DNA of 19,576 nucleotides from Lishizhenia sp033720595 (GCF_033720595.1 NZ_JAWWCF010000034.1:1-19576); one strand, 5' to 3'; numbered from the stretch's first letter, positions 1 through 8,501 are shown. Notes: generated by a model from the sequence alone, not told the origin. Made by a program: numbers and translations.

Positions 1-1438
1 CGAAGTTACTTGGCTTTATCAAACGCTGGTAAAGATCTGTTGTACCATCTGCAGATTTAATCGTAGAAATTTCGGCAGTACCCATCGTTACATTTTCGTA
101 AGGATTTTTAGCTGTTAGCATATTGCTTACTTTTCCTTTACTTGTAATCATCTGTGCAACATTAGGTGTTGTATGGTTCGAGTACTGATCAAAGATGTAT
201 TTTCCTGATGGACTTACAGCAACACTGTGCGTTCCTTCAACCTCTGTTACCAAAGATTGATTTCCAGAATAATCTACCTTGTAGACCATAGTATTCATTC
301 CATTATCTCCTGTTGCATAGTAATATACCTCTTTGGAAGTAGATGAAATAATGTCTTTTGTTACGAATTTGTTTGACGTTAATTTCTGAATCAACTCACC
401 ATCAATGGTGTAGTAGTATAAATTGTTGTAACCATCTTGCTCAGAAATCCAGATAAAGTTATTACTCCCCTCTTTTGGAAAGTAAGCTGGATGCTCAGGT
501 TCTGTCCACGTTTCACTTTTTTCAGTAATTAATGTAGCCACAAATTCACCTTCAACGGTGTACTTGTTTAAGTTCATTTCGTTCTGACCACGATTAACTT
601 CTGCTATTAAAAAGAATTTTTCGTCTGGTGTAAACGTAACATTTGTAAGGTAAGCATCCTCTTCTCCTCTCGGTGTGATGTATACTACACTTCCTTTTGC
701 AACATTGTAAATTCCAACACTTGGCTTTTCACTTTTCTGACCCGCCATTGGGTATTTAATCGATTTCAATTCACCTGGGTAAGTAGAATTATCTAACATT
801 GGGTAATCGTGTACTTCAGATTCATCCTTTTGGTAGAATGCCAAGTAGTTTCCATCTTCTGACCAAAACAATCCTTCTGTAATTCCAAACTCACTTCTTG
901 CAAAAGCTTGTCCGGCAACAATGTTAGGATCTGTATGTTGTGTTACTTGAATATTTTTATTTCCCTTATTGATAAATACATTGTTATCTACAGTATAAGC
1001 TACTGTTTGCGTTGCAGTGTGCACTTTTGCATTAGCACTACCATCTTTCAACTCAGCAAATAATTTTCCTGCATCTGTATCTACGTTATAGCTGTAAAAT
1101 TTCTTTCCTTGTTCTACAACCATAAATTCATTTCCCGAAATCCAATCGAAACCAGAGAACCAACGCAACTTACCATTTACCGCTGCATTTACTTCAGCAA
1201 TTTTAGCTATCGTGTCTACTGAATTTGCTTTTTTTCCACTTCCTTCTAACAAAGAAGTGTAAGCTCCTAGGTATGAAAAATTATCAGAATTTGGAATCCA
1301 TGAGAAGCCCATAATGTGCTCTGGATAGTACTTTCTGTATTGGTTCATCACTGCCGATTCTATGGTCAATGTTTCTTTTTGACCATAAGCAAGCATACTT
1401 AGACCCACACAGGTCATTACAACTAACTTTTTAAACAT
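1..1438 (-). CDS. S9-family dipeptidyl peptidase (DPP IV-like), N-terminal part, cut by window edge
   Basis: An open frame runs from an ATG at 1438 to the left edge, giving about 479 residues with no stop. The protein starts with a signal peptide (hydrophobic stretch ending near A17-Y-G-Q20). It continues as the beta-propeller N-terminal domain of prolyl oligopeptidase family S9B. Seen directly are the segment ARSEFGITEG near residues 180-189, then GLFWSEDGNYLAFYQKDES and a DYPMLD stretch, typical of Bacteroidota DPP IV-like enzymes. The C-terminal alpha/beta-hydrolase domain with the Ser-Asp-His triad lies outside the window, so activity cannot be judged. The family cleaves dipeptides from peptide N-termini, usually in the periplasm or at the cell surface. 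It has the EFGI-type motif rather than the double-Glu form of classical DPP IV, so the exact substrate specificity is uncertain. The gene lies 6 bases downstream of the DUF2461 gene and is probably cotranscribed with it. Confidence 0.88.
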   Translation of the reverse strand, partial: MFKKLVVMTCVGLSMLAYGQKETLTIESAVMNQYRKYYPEHIMGFSWIPNSDNFSYLGAYTSLLEGSGKKANSVDTIAKIAEVNAAVNGKLRWFSGFDWISGNEFMVVEQGKKFYSYNVDTDAGKLFAELKDGSANAKVHTATQTVAYTVDNNVFINKGNKNIQVTQHTDPNIVAGQAFARSEFGITEGLFWSEDGNYLAFYQKDESEVHDYPMLDNSTYPGELKSIKYPMAGQKSEKPSVGIYNVAKGSVVYITPRGEEDAYLTNVTFTPDEKFFLIAEVNRGQNEMNLNKYTVEGEFVATLITEKSETWTEPEHPAYFPKEGSNNFIWISEQDGYNNLYYYTIDGELIQKLTSNKFVTKDIISSTSKEVYYYATGDNGMNTMVYKVDYSGNQSLVTEVEGTHSVAVSPSGKYIFDQYSNHTTPNVAQMITSKGKVSNMLTAKNPYENVTMGTAEISTIKSADGTTDLYQRLIKPSNF

Positions 1439-1444
1439 TTACTC

Positions 1445-2113
1445 TTACTTTATATGTTTGGTAAAAAACTTATTTAATTTTTGAGCTGCTTGGTATTTTG
1501 AGAGTATAAACTCACCCAAGTCGTCTCGTAGAATAGTTTCGGGGGTAAATTTGGCGAAATAATACCAATTTTTATTAAAAATCAGAGGTTCTTTCTCAGC
1601 CGCTGCCTTTAAATGCTTAGGAATAATTTTGTTCTTATCTCCTCTTATTTCTCCGTAAGTGGCTAAGAAATCTGCATCTTGGTAGGCTTTCTGAAATTCA
1701 TCCAAGTTGTCTGCAATTGCTTCTCTAACTTCTAAGAGTTGCTCTTTCTCCAGTTTATAAACTCCTCCATATACACGTAAATCCTCCGGTCCCATTTCAA
1801 AATATAGACCTGGTGTGGTGTGGTTCTTCTTCCCACCTTCTACCAATACGGCAGAGCGATTCAACTTATAGGGTGTTTTATCTTTAGAAAAACGTATATC
1901 TCTGTTGATTCTGAAGATACAATCCTTAGCCTCAAGTTCTCCCCAGGCTGGATTAATGGCTTTACCTTTTTCTATCAAATGATCTACAAAAGCTTTCATG
2001 GGATCTTTTACACTTTTGTGATAACGTTTTCTATTTTCATCAAACCAATCTTTGTTGTTATTGGGAGCAAGTTCAATGAAGAAATCTAAATAATCTTGAG
2101 TAAAAAATGCCAT
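1445..2113 (-). CDS. DUF2461 family protein
   Basis: This encodes a 222-residue soluble protein of unknown function in the DUF2461 (TIGR02453-type) family. The family signature is visible from the first residues: MAFFTQDYLDFFIELAPNNN, then KDWFDENRKRYH. It is followed by CIFRINRDIRFSKDKTPYK and a GLYFEMGPEDLRVYGGVYK core, with a late PLIFNKNWYYFAKF segment. The frame stays open upstream to an ATG at 2272, but homologues typically begin at MAFF and the extra 53 residues look like no domain. I therefore place the start at 2113. No signal peptide or membrane segment is seen. No biochemical role is established that I can name. The gene is divergent from the glycosyltransferase at 2281 and sits directly before the DPP IV-like gene. 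Confidence 0.85.
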   Translation of the reverse strand: MAFFTQDYLDFFIELAPNNNKDWFDENRKRYHKSVKDPMKAFVDHLIEKGKAINPAWGELEAKDCIFRINRDIRFSKDKTPYKLNRSAVLVEGGKKNHTTPGLYFEMGPEDLRVYGGVYKLEKEQLLEVREAIADNLDEFQKAYQDADFLATYGEIRGDKNKIIPKHLKAAAEKEPLIFNKNWYYFAKFTPETILRDDLGEFILSKYQAAQKLNKFFTKHIK

Positions 2114-2267
2114 AATCTTGTTTTGTCGTGGGAAGATAAGCAATAATTCTTCTTCCTTCTTTGAGATTGTTATTGGAGGTATATTTTCGGGATGAAGTAT
2201 CAGCTTCTTCATTGAAGCTCCACGAGGATTTAGAAACTTTCTAAACATGAGCAAAATTGATTTTTTG

Positions 2268-2275
2268 TACATTCG
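2268..2275 (+). promoter_or_regulatory. Candidate -7 element of the glycosyltransferase at 2281
   Basis: TACATTCG matches the Bacteroidota -7 consensus TAnnTTTG at five of six fixed bases. It ends only 5 bases before the ATG at 2281, which would put the transcription start at or next to the start codon. No TTG -33 element is found at the usual distance, so confidence is modest. Confidence 0.4.
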
Positions 2276-2280
2276 CGACT

Positions 2281-3402
2281 ATGGGGTACAGGATAGCCGT
2301 AAATGCGAGGTTTCTTTTAAAACACAAAATGGAGGGTTTTGGATGGTATACATTCGAGAACTTCAAGCGCATTGTTCAACAACACCCTGAACATGAATTC
2401 ATCTTCTTTTTTGACCGCAAATACGATCCAAAATTTGTCTTCGCTGATAATGTGACTCCCGTAGTCTTATATCCACAAGCTAGGCACCCAGAACTGTTTA
2501 AAATTTGGTTCAACTTTGCTGTCCCTCGTGCACTTAAAAAATATAAGTGTGATGCTTTTATTTCTCCTGATGGATACTTGAGTTTAAACACTAAGCTTCC
2601 TCAACTCATTGTAATGCACGACCTGAATTTTGAACACAACCCACAGGATTTACCCAAAAGTGCTTTGAATTACTACAAAAAGTACTTTCCTAAGTTTGCT
2701 CAAAAGGCCCAAAGAATTGTAACCGTTTCTGAATACTCAAAACAAGATATCGTTCAACAATACGGCATTGCTCCTGAAAAGATTGATGTTGGGTACAATG
2801 GTGCTTCTCCCATTTTTAAGCCTATATCAAATACAGAAAGTGAAACTGTAAAGCAATTGTTTAGCAAGGGGAAAAATTACATTCTATTTGTGGGTGCTTT
2901 GAGTCCCAGAAAAAATTTAAATCGACTTATTGCTGCCTTCGATGCTATGCATAAAGAAGGTAAATCTGATTTAGAACTTGTCATTGTTGGAGAGGATTTA
3001 TTTAAGTCGATGGAAACAAAAATAGAGGCCTCTACAAAGGAACATATACATTTTACGGGACATTTGAGTCAAGCCAACTTAGCCCAGGTAGTTGCTGCAG
3101 CACATATATTTGCTTTCGTACCCTATTTCGAAGGTTTTGGTATTCCATTATTAGAAGCCATGCAAAGCGGTGTACCCTGCTTGGCAGCCAAGGCAACATC
3201 TCTTCCTGAAGTTGGAGGTGACGCTGTATTATATTGTGACCCTTACAATGTTGATGCTATAAAAGAAGGATTGATCCGATTAGCTGAAGACGAAACGTTA
3301 CGCAATACATTAAAAGAAAAAGGACCCCAAAGAGCCCTTAACTTTTCTTGGGACAAGAGTGCCGAAGTACTCTGGTCTGCCTTTCTTAAAATGATGGATT
3401 AA
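2281..3402 (+). CDS. GT4-type glycosyltransferase (GT-B fold)
   Basis: This 373-residue cytoplasmic or membrane-associated glycosyltransferase is predicted to transfer a sugar from a nucleotide-activated donor, with retention, to an envelope glycan or lipid acceptor. The N-terminal Rossmann half holds IAVNARFLL and LIVMHDLNFEHNP. Near the domain junction is the donor-binding segment ILFVGALSPRKNLNRLIAAF. The C-terminal half carries the family E-x7-E motif in EGFGIPLLEAM, followed by SGVPCLAAKATSLPEVGGDA. The start is the ATG at 2281, because the MGYRIAVNARF reading fits the first beta strand; the frame upstream has only a TTG. It stands alone, not in a polysaccharide cluster, so donor and acceptor are unknown. 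Its TAA stop at 3400-3402 directly abuts the stop of the convergent lipoprotein gene. Confidence 0.9.
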   Translation: MGYRIAVNARFLLKHKMEGFGWYTFENFKRIVQQHPEHEFIFFFDRKYDPKFVFADNVTPVVLYPQARHPELFKIWFNFAVPRALKKYKCDAFISPDGYLSLNTKLPQLIVMHDLNFEHNPQDLPKSALNYYKKYFPKFAQKAQRIVTVSEYSKQDIVQQYGIAPEKIDVGYNGASPIFKPISNTESETVKQLFSKGKNYILFVGALSPRKNLNRLIAAFDAMHKEGKSDLELVIVGEDLFKSMETKIEASTKEHIHFTGHLSQANLAQVVAAAHIFAFVPYFEGFGIPLLEAMQSGVPCLAAKATSLPEVGGDAVLYCDPYNVDAIKEGLIRLAEDETLRNTLKEKGPQRALNFSWDKSAEVLWSAFLKMMD

Positions 3403-4224
3403 TCAATTCCATGAGGCACTCTCATAGACCTGTGTTCTTACCCTACCAGTTGTAACATGAAAATTGACTTGCACAGGTTGGTTCATATATTTTTCTTCAT
3501 TGGCCATCAAGTCCTTCACAAAATCATCTTGATGAGTGATTTTAACAGCTGAAAAATACCCCACGTTAACATTCGGTTCTCCAATCAACATATACAAATC
3601 ATTTTGCGCCTGAAGCAAACCAATAAAGTGCGGTTTAAATCTACCTGCTTTGTTTACTAAAGTCATTACACGCTTTGTATCATTTTCTTCTGTTCTTATT
3701 TTCGAAAACGCCAAATTTGGTAGCTCCTCATAAATGTCTGTAGTTCTCAATTGTGAATAAACTGCTTTACCATTTTCATAATAAGTCCTCTTCTCGGTGT
3801 ACATCGCAAGATCATTTGAGGTCAGTTCATCATAGTTATGAAAAACAGCTTCTAACCCTTCTTCTTCGTTAAAATAAAAGACTTTTGTACCTCTTCTTCC
3901 ATAAGTACCTTCTTGGTATTTTTCAACAGCCTTTACTAAAACACCGTCTAAATAATAAGCATCTACCTGCTCTACATATCCTGAATCGGTAATTTCGTAA
4001 CGTAAACTTTTATCTACTGCAAACTCTTCAACCGGCGTCATTTCAATTTTCTTGACATAAGCCATTGCCGGACCATTGTATCCAAGATCATTTGCAGAAC
4101 TTTGATCGGCCACATTTTCTTCGGGCATGGGTACTAAAGTCACCTCTTTATTATCAATGGTTTTTTGCTCACAAGATGTAGTAAGCAATAATGCCGCAAG
4201 TGTATATCCAAGTAGTTTATGCAT
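3403..4224 (-). CDS. Lipoprotein of unknown function
   Basis: This is a 273-residue predicted lipoprotein. A short hydrophobic signal is followed by the lipobox LTTSC with the lipidated Cys at position 18, and then a polar linker. The mature part is hydrophilic and beta-rich, with runs such as YYLDGVLVKAVEKYQEG and KRTYYENGKAVYSQL. These resemble the YxNGKxxxxxxY pattern of MORN-like or toxin_wxy-type strands, but I do not recognise a named family. Residues after the Cys (EQKT) do not decide its membrane. The gene has its own promoter (4245-4276) and is monocistronic: upstream is a terminator and downstream a convergent gene with no gap. Confidence 0.8.
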   Translation of the reverse strand: MHKLLGYTLAALLLTTSCEQKTIDNKEVTLVPMPEENVADQSSANDLGYNGPAMAYVKKIEMTPVEEFAVDKSLRYEITDSGYVEQVDAYYLDGVLVKAVEKYQEGTYGRRGTKVFYFNEEEGLEAVFHNYDELTSNDLAMYTEKRTYYENGKAVYSQLRTTDIYEELPNLAFSKIRTEENDTKRVMTLVNKAGRFKPHFIGLLQAQNDLYMLIGEPNVNVGYFSAVKITHQDDFVKDLMANEEKYMNQPVQVNFHVTTGRVRTQVYESASWN

Positions 4225-4244
4225 TCGTTTTTCTTTTAGAAATA

Positions 4245-4276
4245 CAAAAATAGCAAATCGTAACAGATGGTATCAA
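4245..4276 (-). promoter_or_regulatory. Bacteroidota-type promoter of the lipoprotein gene at 4224
   Basis: On the minus strand a perfect -7 box TATTTTTG (4252 to 4245) is preceded, 21 bases upstream, by a TTG -33 element (4276 to 4274). The box lies 20 bases before the ATG at 4224. The TTG overlaps the T-tract of the terminator of the preceding outer-membrane operon. Confidence 0.65.
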
Positions 4277-4307
4277 AGAAAAAGTCCCGACAAACTGCCG
4301 GGACTTT
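4275..4307 (-). terminator. Intrinsic terminator of the outer-membrane operon
   Basis: A 9-bp perfect stem (AAAGTCCCG / CGGGACTTT, 4281-4289 with 4299-4307) encloses a 9-base loop. On the minus strand it is followed by a T-rich run TTCTTTG. It lies 20 bases after the stop of the OmpA gene at 4327. Confidence 0.85.
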
Positions 4308-4326
4308 AAAAATTAGTATCCTAAGA

Positions 4327-6714
4327 TTAATCAAAAATCAAGGTCATTTCAACCCTTCTATTTTTAGCTCTTCCTTCTTCGCTATCGTTAGATGCTAAAG
4401 GTTGAGTTTCACCATAGAAAAGCGTAGTAATTCTCGCTTCTTCTACACCTTGTTCCATCAAGTAAGATTTCACGGCCTCTGCCCTTTCTTTAGATAACTG
4501 AAGGTTCGTGGCAGGATCTCCGACATTGTCAGTATGTCCTTCTATTTTCAACTTGAACTCTGGGTTTTCATTCATCACTTTTGCAAGCGCATCCAAAGAA
4601 CCGTAAGAAGCATCCTTAATCACTGCTTTTGCTGTTTCAAATTCTAAGTTATCAAAAGCGGTTTGTATCACTTTTTTAACTTCTTCTTTAACTACAGGAC
4701 ATCCTTTATTTTCTACAACTCCCGGTGTTTTAACACATGCATCATCTTTATCTAATACACCATCTCCGTCAGTATCTGGGTAAGGACAACCTTTGTTTTC
4801 AACAGGACCAGCAATCTCAGGACATTCATCCTGCGGGTCTGCAACACCGTCTTCATCCGTATCTGGACAACCTTGAAACTCTTTTAATCCAGCAGTTTTT
4901 GGACAGACATCTTGAGCATCCTCAATACCGTCACCATCTGAATCCGGACAACCCTTAAACTCTGCTAAACCGATCACCTCTGGACAAGCATCTTCCTTAT
5001 CTATGATTCCATCACCGTCGGTATCTGGACATCCCTTGTTTACGATATCACCTGGAAGAGAAGGACAAAGATCTTCGCTATCTTGAACTCCATCCCCATC
5101 AGAGTCTGGACAACCATTAAAGGCTAGAATCCCTGCTTTATCAGGACATTTATCTTCTTTATTTTTAATTCCATCACCATCTCTATCTGACTTCTTCACC
5201 TTATTTACATCAGCTTTAGGGGCTCTTTCTTTTTCCTCTCTAATTTTCTCCTTTGCTTTTTCCTTCTTATTCTTTTTCTTATTTCCTAGAGCCACATTAA
5301 AACCTACACGTGCTTGGAAATGTTTTGCGCTATAGGGAAGAGTAATACTCTCTTGCGTAGTTACAGGATTTCCATTTGCATCATCTTCTGTAACCGAATA
5401 CATAAGATCTGCTGTATTAAGCGCTAAAAGGTTATCTACAATAGCATGTATTTGGAAACCACCCAAACCTAGAACTATTCCTGCTCCCGCATTAGAACGT
5501 TTATCCAAGAAGGTGTAATTGGCCGTCAATTGAATTTTACGCGTTAAATTTTGCGTGTAAGAAAATGTTAAAGATGGTCTTAAACTCCCTCTATACAACT
5601 CTCCAAAAAACAATGCGCCAACTTGTCCTTTTAACCTAGGATTCTCTATTAATGTATAATTAGCGCCCAGGTAAAAACGTGTTACTAATGAGGTTGTAAA
5701 GGAATTGGTATTTCCATTGGTTTGAAACTGTTCTTCAAACTCTTCACCAATTTGAGTAAAATGGTCTCCTGCCGGATCTGCCGTTGTATCTGCATTAAAC
5801 AAGGCATTTGAAAAGTCAATTCCTGAGTAGGCTATATCAACATCTTCCGACTCAAAGTTCATATTTCCAGATTTCCAATTGATAAAGCCCAAATCTATCA
5901 AACTCGCACTCACGTTTAATTTTGGCGTTACGTTGTAACTTGCACCAAGATCTAAAGCCACACCGTAGTTTCCATTTACATTTCTGTAATACCCTTCTGC
6001 ACTTGCGTTTTCATTCGTATCAATTCCAGAAGTGTACATTTCGTAACGACCTGTCACCGCCAAATCATAAGTTATAGTATCTGTGGTTAACTTAAAAGTG
6101 GATGATTTGGTGTAAATACTATTCATTCCACTCAACAACTTCACTTTTGCTCCGAAGGTCCATTTATCATTTACCTTTCTTTGATAACCTAACCCAAAGC
6201 TTCTATAATGAAGTGCGTCAATGCCCATATTAGAGAAGTCTAACACTCCCCCATTTTCTTCGAAATTTCCGTTCCCATAAAATGGAAAAGTGAGTAAATC
6301 TTTAGGCAATGTTACACGCGTAAAGACATTCTCGTTGGCCGAAAAATAAATGAAATTGTTTGCCTTAAACCTAAATCCGAAAGAAAGTAACTCGAGGTTT
6401 AAACTTGTTCCAACGTAATTTCTGTTCGTCCACATATTTGTTAGATGATCAACACGCAAACGTGTACCTGTTGAAGTATTCTCAAACAAATCCTTAGGGG
6501 TAGCCAAGTTATTTGTAAAGTTTAAATATATAGATGACAATGCAGGAATACCTATGTACAAACGACCATCTACCGCATTGGCAGGATTGGTATACAATGT
6601 TTGTTGTAAACTCGATAAGTTGTATAAACCATAATCTTGTTGTGCTCTTACCTGTAGTACTAATGTTAATACAAGAAAAACAACGCTCGTTTTAAATAAT
6701 CTTTTATTTCGCAT
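4327..6714 (-). CDS. Outer-membrane beta-barrel / TSP3 repeat / OmpA fusion protein
   Basis: This is a 795-residue three-part envelope protein. After a signal peptide (ending around VRAQQ, residues 21-26), residues ~27-477 form a beta-strand-rich region of aromatic-alternating segments that looks like a PorV/FadL-like barrel, and I believe it is the DUF5723 type. A Lys/Glu-rich linker (~479-509) leads to six thrombospondin type 3 repeats (~510-673) with DxDxDG calcium-binding loops and paired cysteines. The C-terminus (~680-795) is an OmpA peptidoglycan-binding domain with IEGHTDNVG, NLQLSKERAEAV and GRAKNRRVEM. The likely role is to anchor the outer membrane to peptidoglycan while holding a barrel of unknown function. 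A GTG lies directly before the ATG; I chose the ATG at 6714. It follows the large lipoprotein gene after 8 bases and precedes a strong terminator, so the two form one unit. The barrel assignment is inference from pattern, while the TSP3 and OmpA parts are clear. Confidence 0.9.
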   Translation of the reverse strand: MRNKRLFKTSVVFLVLTLVLQVRAQQDYGLYNLSSLQQTLYTNPANAVDGRLYIGIPALSSIYLNFTNNLATPKDLFENTSTGTRLRVDHLTNMWTNRNYVGTSLNLELLSFGFRFKANNFIYFSANENVFTRVTLPKDLLTFPFYGNGNFEENGGVLDFSNMGIDALHYRSFGLGYQRKVNDKWTFGAKVKLLSGMNSIYTKSSTFKLTTDTITYDLAVTGRYEMYTSGIDTNENASAEGYYRNVNGNYGVALDLGASYNVTPKLNVSASLIDLGFINWKSGNMNFESEDVDIAYSGIDFSNALFNADTTADPAGDHFTQIGEEFEEQFQTNGNTNSFTTSLVTRFYLGANYTLIENPRLKGQVGALFFGELYRGSLRPSLTFSYTQNLTRKIQLTANYTFLDKRSNAGAGIVLGLGGFQIHAIVDNLLALNTADLMYSVTEDDANGNPVTTQESITLPYSAKHFQARVGFNVALGNKKKNKKEKAKEKIREEKERAPKADVNKVKKSDRDGDGIKNKEDKCPDKAGILAFNGCPDSDGDGVQDSEDLCPSLPGDIVNKGCPDTDGDGIIDKEDACPEVIGLAEFKGCPDSDGDGIEDAQDVCPKTAGLKEFQGCPDTDEDGVADPQDECPEIAGPVENKGCPYPDTDGDGVLDKDDACVKTPGVVENKGCPVVKEEVKKVIQTAFDNLEFETAKAVIKDASYGSLDALAKVMNENPEFKLKIEGHTDNVGDPATNLQLSKERAEAVKSYLMEQGVEEARITTLFYGETQPLASNDSEEGRAKNRRVEMTLIFD
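4696..5187 (-). repeat. Six thrombospondin type 3 repeats within the OmpA protein
   Basis: The coding stretch holds six tandem units of roughly 25 residues, each with a D-x-DGDG(I/V)-x-D calcium loop, a following CP or ACV, and a closing GCP. The fifth unit reads DTDEDGVADPQD, with Glu in place of the second loop Gly. The sixth has an extra YP before its loop and ACV in place of CP. The repeats probably form a rigid calcium-loaded spacer between the barrel and the peptidoglycan-binding domain. Confidence 0.88.
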
Positions 6715-6722
6715 CACTTGTA

Positions 6723-8414
6723 TTAATTAGAAAGGTTAACATTAAAATTAATTTTCGCAGAAAGCGTAACCGTCAATTCATATTCTGGATAGAACTTAAC
6801 GTCTTGCATTTGATCAGCGTCACTTGTATTTAAGTTTGCACGATACACCACTTTTCTCGTTCCTTGAGAAATTAAACTTTGTAATTGTTCACTGTCTAGC
6901 TTAACATCAGTAATACGTCTTGTATTTGCTATTACTTTTCCAAAATTAGGGTCGGTAACGGGTAAAGAATTATCGATAACACCGCTTGGAATTAGGTTAT
7001 CTAAACTCGCATCTTCGAATAAGGAATCCAGAACTACATAATTTTCGTCTAAGAAATAGACTTGAGCACCCAATGCTAAAGGTAAGCCGTTGTCGCTAAT
7101 GATTCTTATTGTAGCACTCTCGATGTCCTTATCATCAAAATTACTTTCGGTATCTAAATCTAAAGCTTCTTCCAAATCTAAATCTGAAGTATCTTGAAAT
7201 GAAAAATTAGACGCATATCCATAAATAGGCAAGATGACCTCTATATCTCCTGACACACTTGCATTACCCGTTAGAAAATTTTGTGCAACACCATCTGGGT
7301 TTGTTTCTGCTCCGAGCTCAAACACGATTTGATTGGGACTGGCATCTATCAACTCTGATAAACTTGGGGTTGTATTGGAATTATTAATACTGTGAAAAAA
7401 CTCTGCTGTATCTCCAATAAAACTAGCTCCTGGGATAGTTGGAATATTCGTTAGTCCTGGTCCACCCAAACTCTGACTAGAACCTGAGTTGACGTCATAC
7501 AGACCGGTGAAATTAATACCTAATGGAAGTCCAGCCGATGACCTCAAATATAAATTCAACTGAGGGTCGGCAAAGTGAATATCTCCTGAAATATAATTGG
7601 TAAACACAGGTAAACTCTGGGTGTCTTGTGCAACAATGTTTTGGAAATTCCCAAAATATCCCCAAATGCTTTCAAAACTTCCCAATTGAAGCTCCATGTC
7701 AAAACCAATACTTTCACTTCCTAAATAAGGCTGACCTGTTTTTGTTAAGGTAACCTCTACATTCACTTCCAGTTCATTATTCGTTTGACCGTTTTTCGAT
7801 AAATCCAGCACATAATTGGCTAAATCTAGATTCACGATATCCTCCGTTGGTGTGGACCCTTGATAGCTCAAGTCTATTGAAGAACTGTAGGCTACACCAT
7901 TTTGTTTCAAATAAGGAATTGAAATGTTGAGTGTAACATCATGTTGCATATCTGTATATGCAGATATATTCAAAGCTCCACTAGATATACGAATGCTATC
8001 CACTTCCTCCCCATTGGAAAAGGCAAAGTTTTCGTTCAAAGTTTCTGAAAAGTTTACACTAGAACCCGCAGGTGCTAAAGCAAAAGCGGATGCCGTTGAT
8101 GGAGGAACGGTTACATCGTAGTTTAAATTCTGACTCGGTAAATCTATTAATTCACCTGCATCAAACTCAAACAAATTCTGTCCATAAACGAGCCTGAATA
8201 ATTCGTCATTTTCATTATAAATCAATTCTCCTACGTCGAACTCTTTTTCTAAATCTCCAAGATTAAGAGTCGCTTTGGCCAAAGGAATAGCGAAGCTGGG
8301 ATCAGCCTCGGTCAAATCGAGGTTATCTACCTCAAAGGTCTCTTTTTTACAGCTAAATACAAATCCAACCGATAGCAGTAGTAGGATAAAATAGCCCAAT
8401 TTATTATTTGTCAT
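6723..8414 (-). CDS. Large lipoprotein of unknown function, partner of the barrel-OmpA protein
   Basis: This is a 563-residue predicted lipoprotein. The hydrophobic signal is followed by the lipobox FVFSC with Cys22, then KKE. The mature protein is acidic, poor in cysteine and rich in beta-strand and Asn/Ser/Gly loops. It shows no enzyme motif. The segment PSFAIPLAKATLNLGDL (about residues 39-55) resembles a conserved opening I associate with uncharacterised Bacteroidota lipoproteins, but I cannot name a family. The start ATG at 8414 follows a perfect -7 box. The OmpA-fusion gene begins 8 bases downstream with no terminator between, so the two products are probably made together and may interact at the outer membrane. 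Function is unknown; a role as surface or periplasmic partner of the barrel is inference only. Confidence 0.82.
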   Translation of the reverse strand: MTNNKLGYFILLLLSVGFVFSCKKETFEVDNLDLTEADPSFAIPLAKATLNLGDLEKEFDVGELIYNENDELFRLVYGQNLFEFDAGELIDLPSQNLNYDVTVPPSTASAFALAPAGSSVNFSETLNENFAFSNGEEVDSIRISSGALNISAYTDMQHDVTLNISIPYLKQNGVAYSSSIDLSYQGSTPTEDIVNLDLANYVLDLSKNGQTNNELEVNVEVTLTKTGQPYLGSESIGFDMELQLGSFESIWGYFGNFQNIVAQDTQSLPVFTNYISGDIHFADPQLNLYLRSSAGLPLGINFTGLYDVNSGSSQSLGGPGLTNIPTIPGASFIGDTAEFFHSINNSNTTPSLSELIDASPNQIVFELGAETNPDGVAQNFLTGNASVSGDIEVILPIYGYASNFSFQDTSDLDLEEALDLDTESNFDDKDIESATIRIISDNGLPLALGAQVYFLDENYVVLDSLFEDASLDNLIPSGVIDNSLPVTDPNFGKVIANTRRITDVKLDSEQLQSLISQGTRKVVYRANLNTSDADQMQDVKFYPEYELTVTLSAKINFNVNLSN

Positions 8415-8433
8415 AGGGTTAATTTTTCATCAT

Positions 8434-8460
8434 CAAAGATAGACTAAAACAACCTGACAA
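8434..8460 (-). promoter_or_regulatory. Promoter of the outer-membrane operon
   Basis: On the minus strand a perfect -7 box TATCTTTG (8441 to 8434) lies 19 bases before the ATG at 8414. A TTG (8460 to 8458) is 16 bases upstream of the box, slightly short of the usual spacing. Confidence 0.6.
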
Positions 8461-8474
8461 AAAAGAAACATTCC

Positions 8475-8501
8475 TGTTAATAGAATGGGAAACACCCCAT
8501 T
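8475..8501 (-). terminator. Weak stem-loop after the 714-residue gene
   Basis: AATGGG (8484-8489) pairs with CCCATT (8496-8501) around a 6-base loop, 15 bases beyond the stop at 8516. The following minus-strand run (CTATTAACAG) is not T-rich, so termination is only possible. Confidence 0.3.

Noticed and set aside
2114..2272. N-terminal extension of the DUF2461 protein to an ATG at 2272
   Set aside because: The added 53 residues look like no domain, homologues start at MAFF, and the extension would overlap the promoter area of the divergent glycosyltransferase.
4737..4958. Plus-strand open frame opposite the TSP3 repeats, His/Gln-rich
   Set aside because: It is the antisense of a repeated Asp/Gly-rich coding stretch, with no promoter and no sensible protein character.
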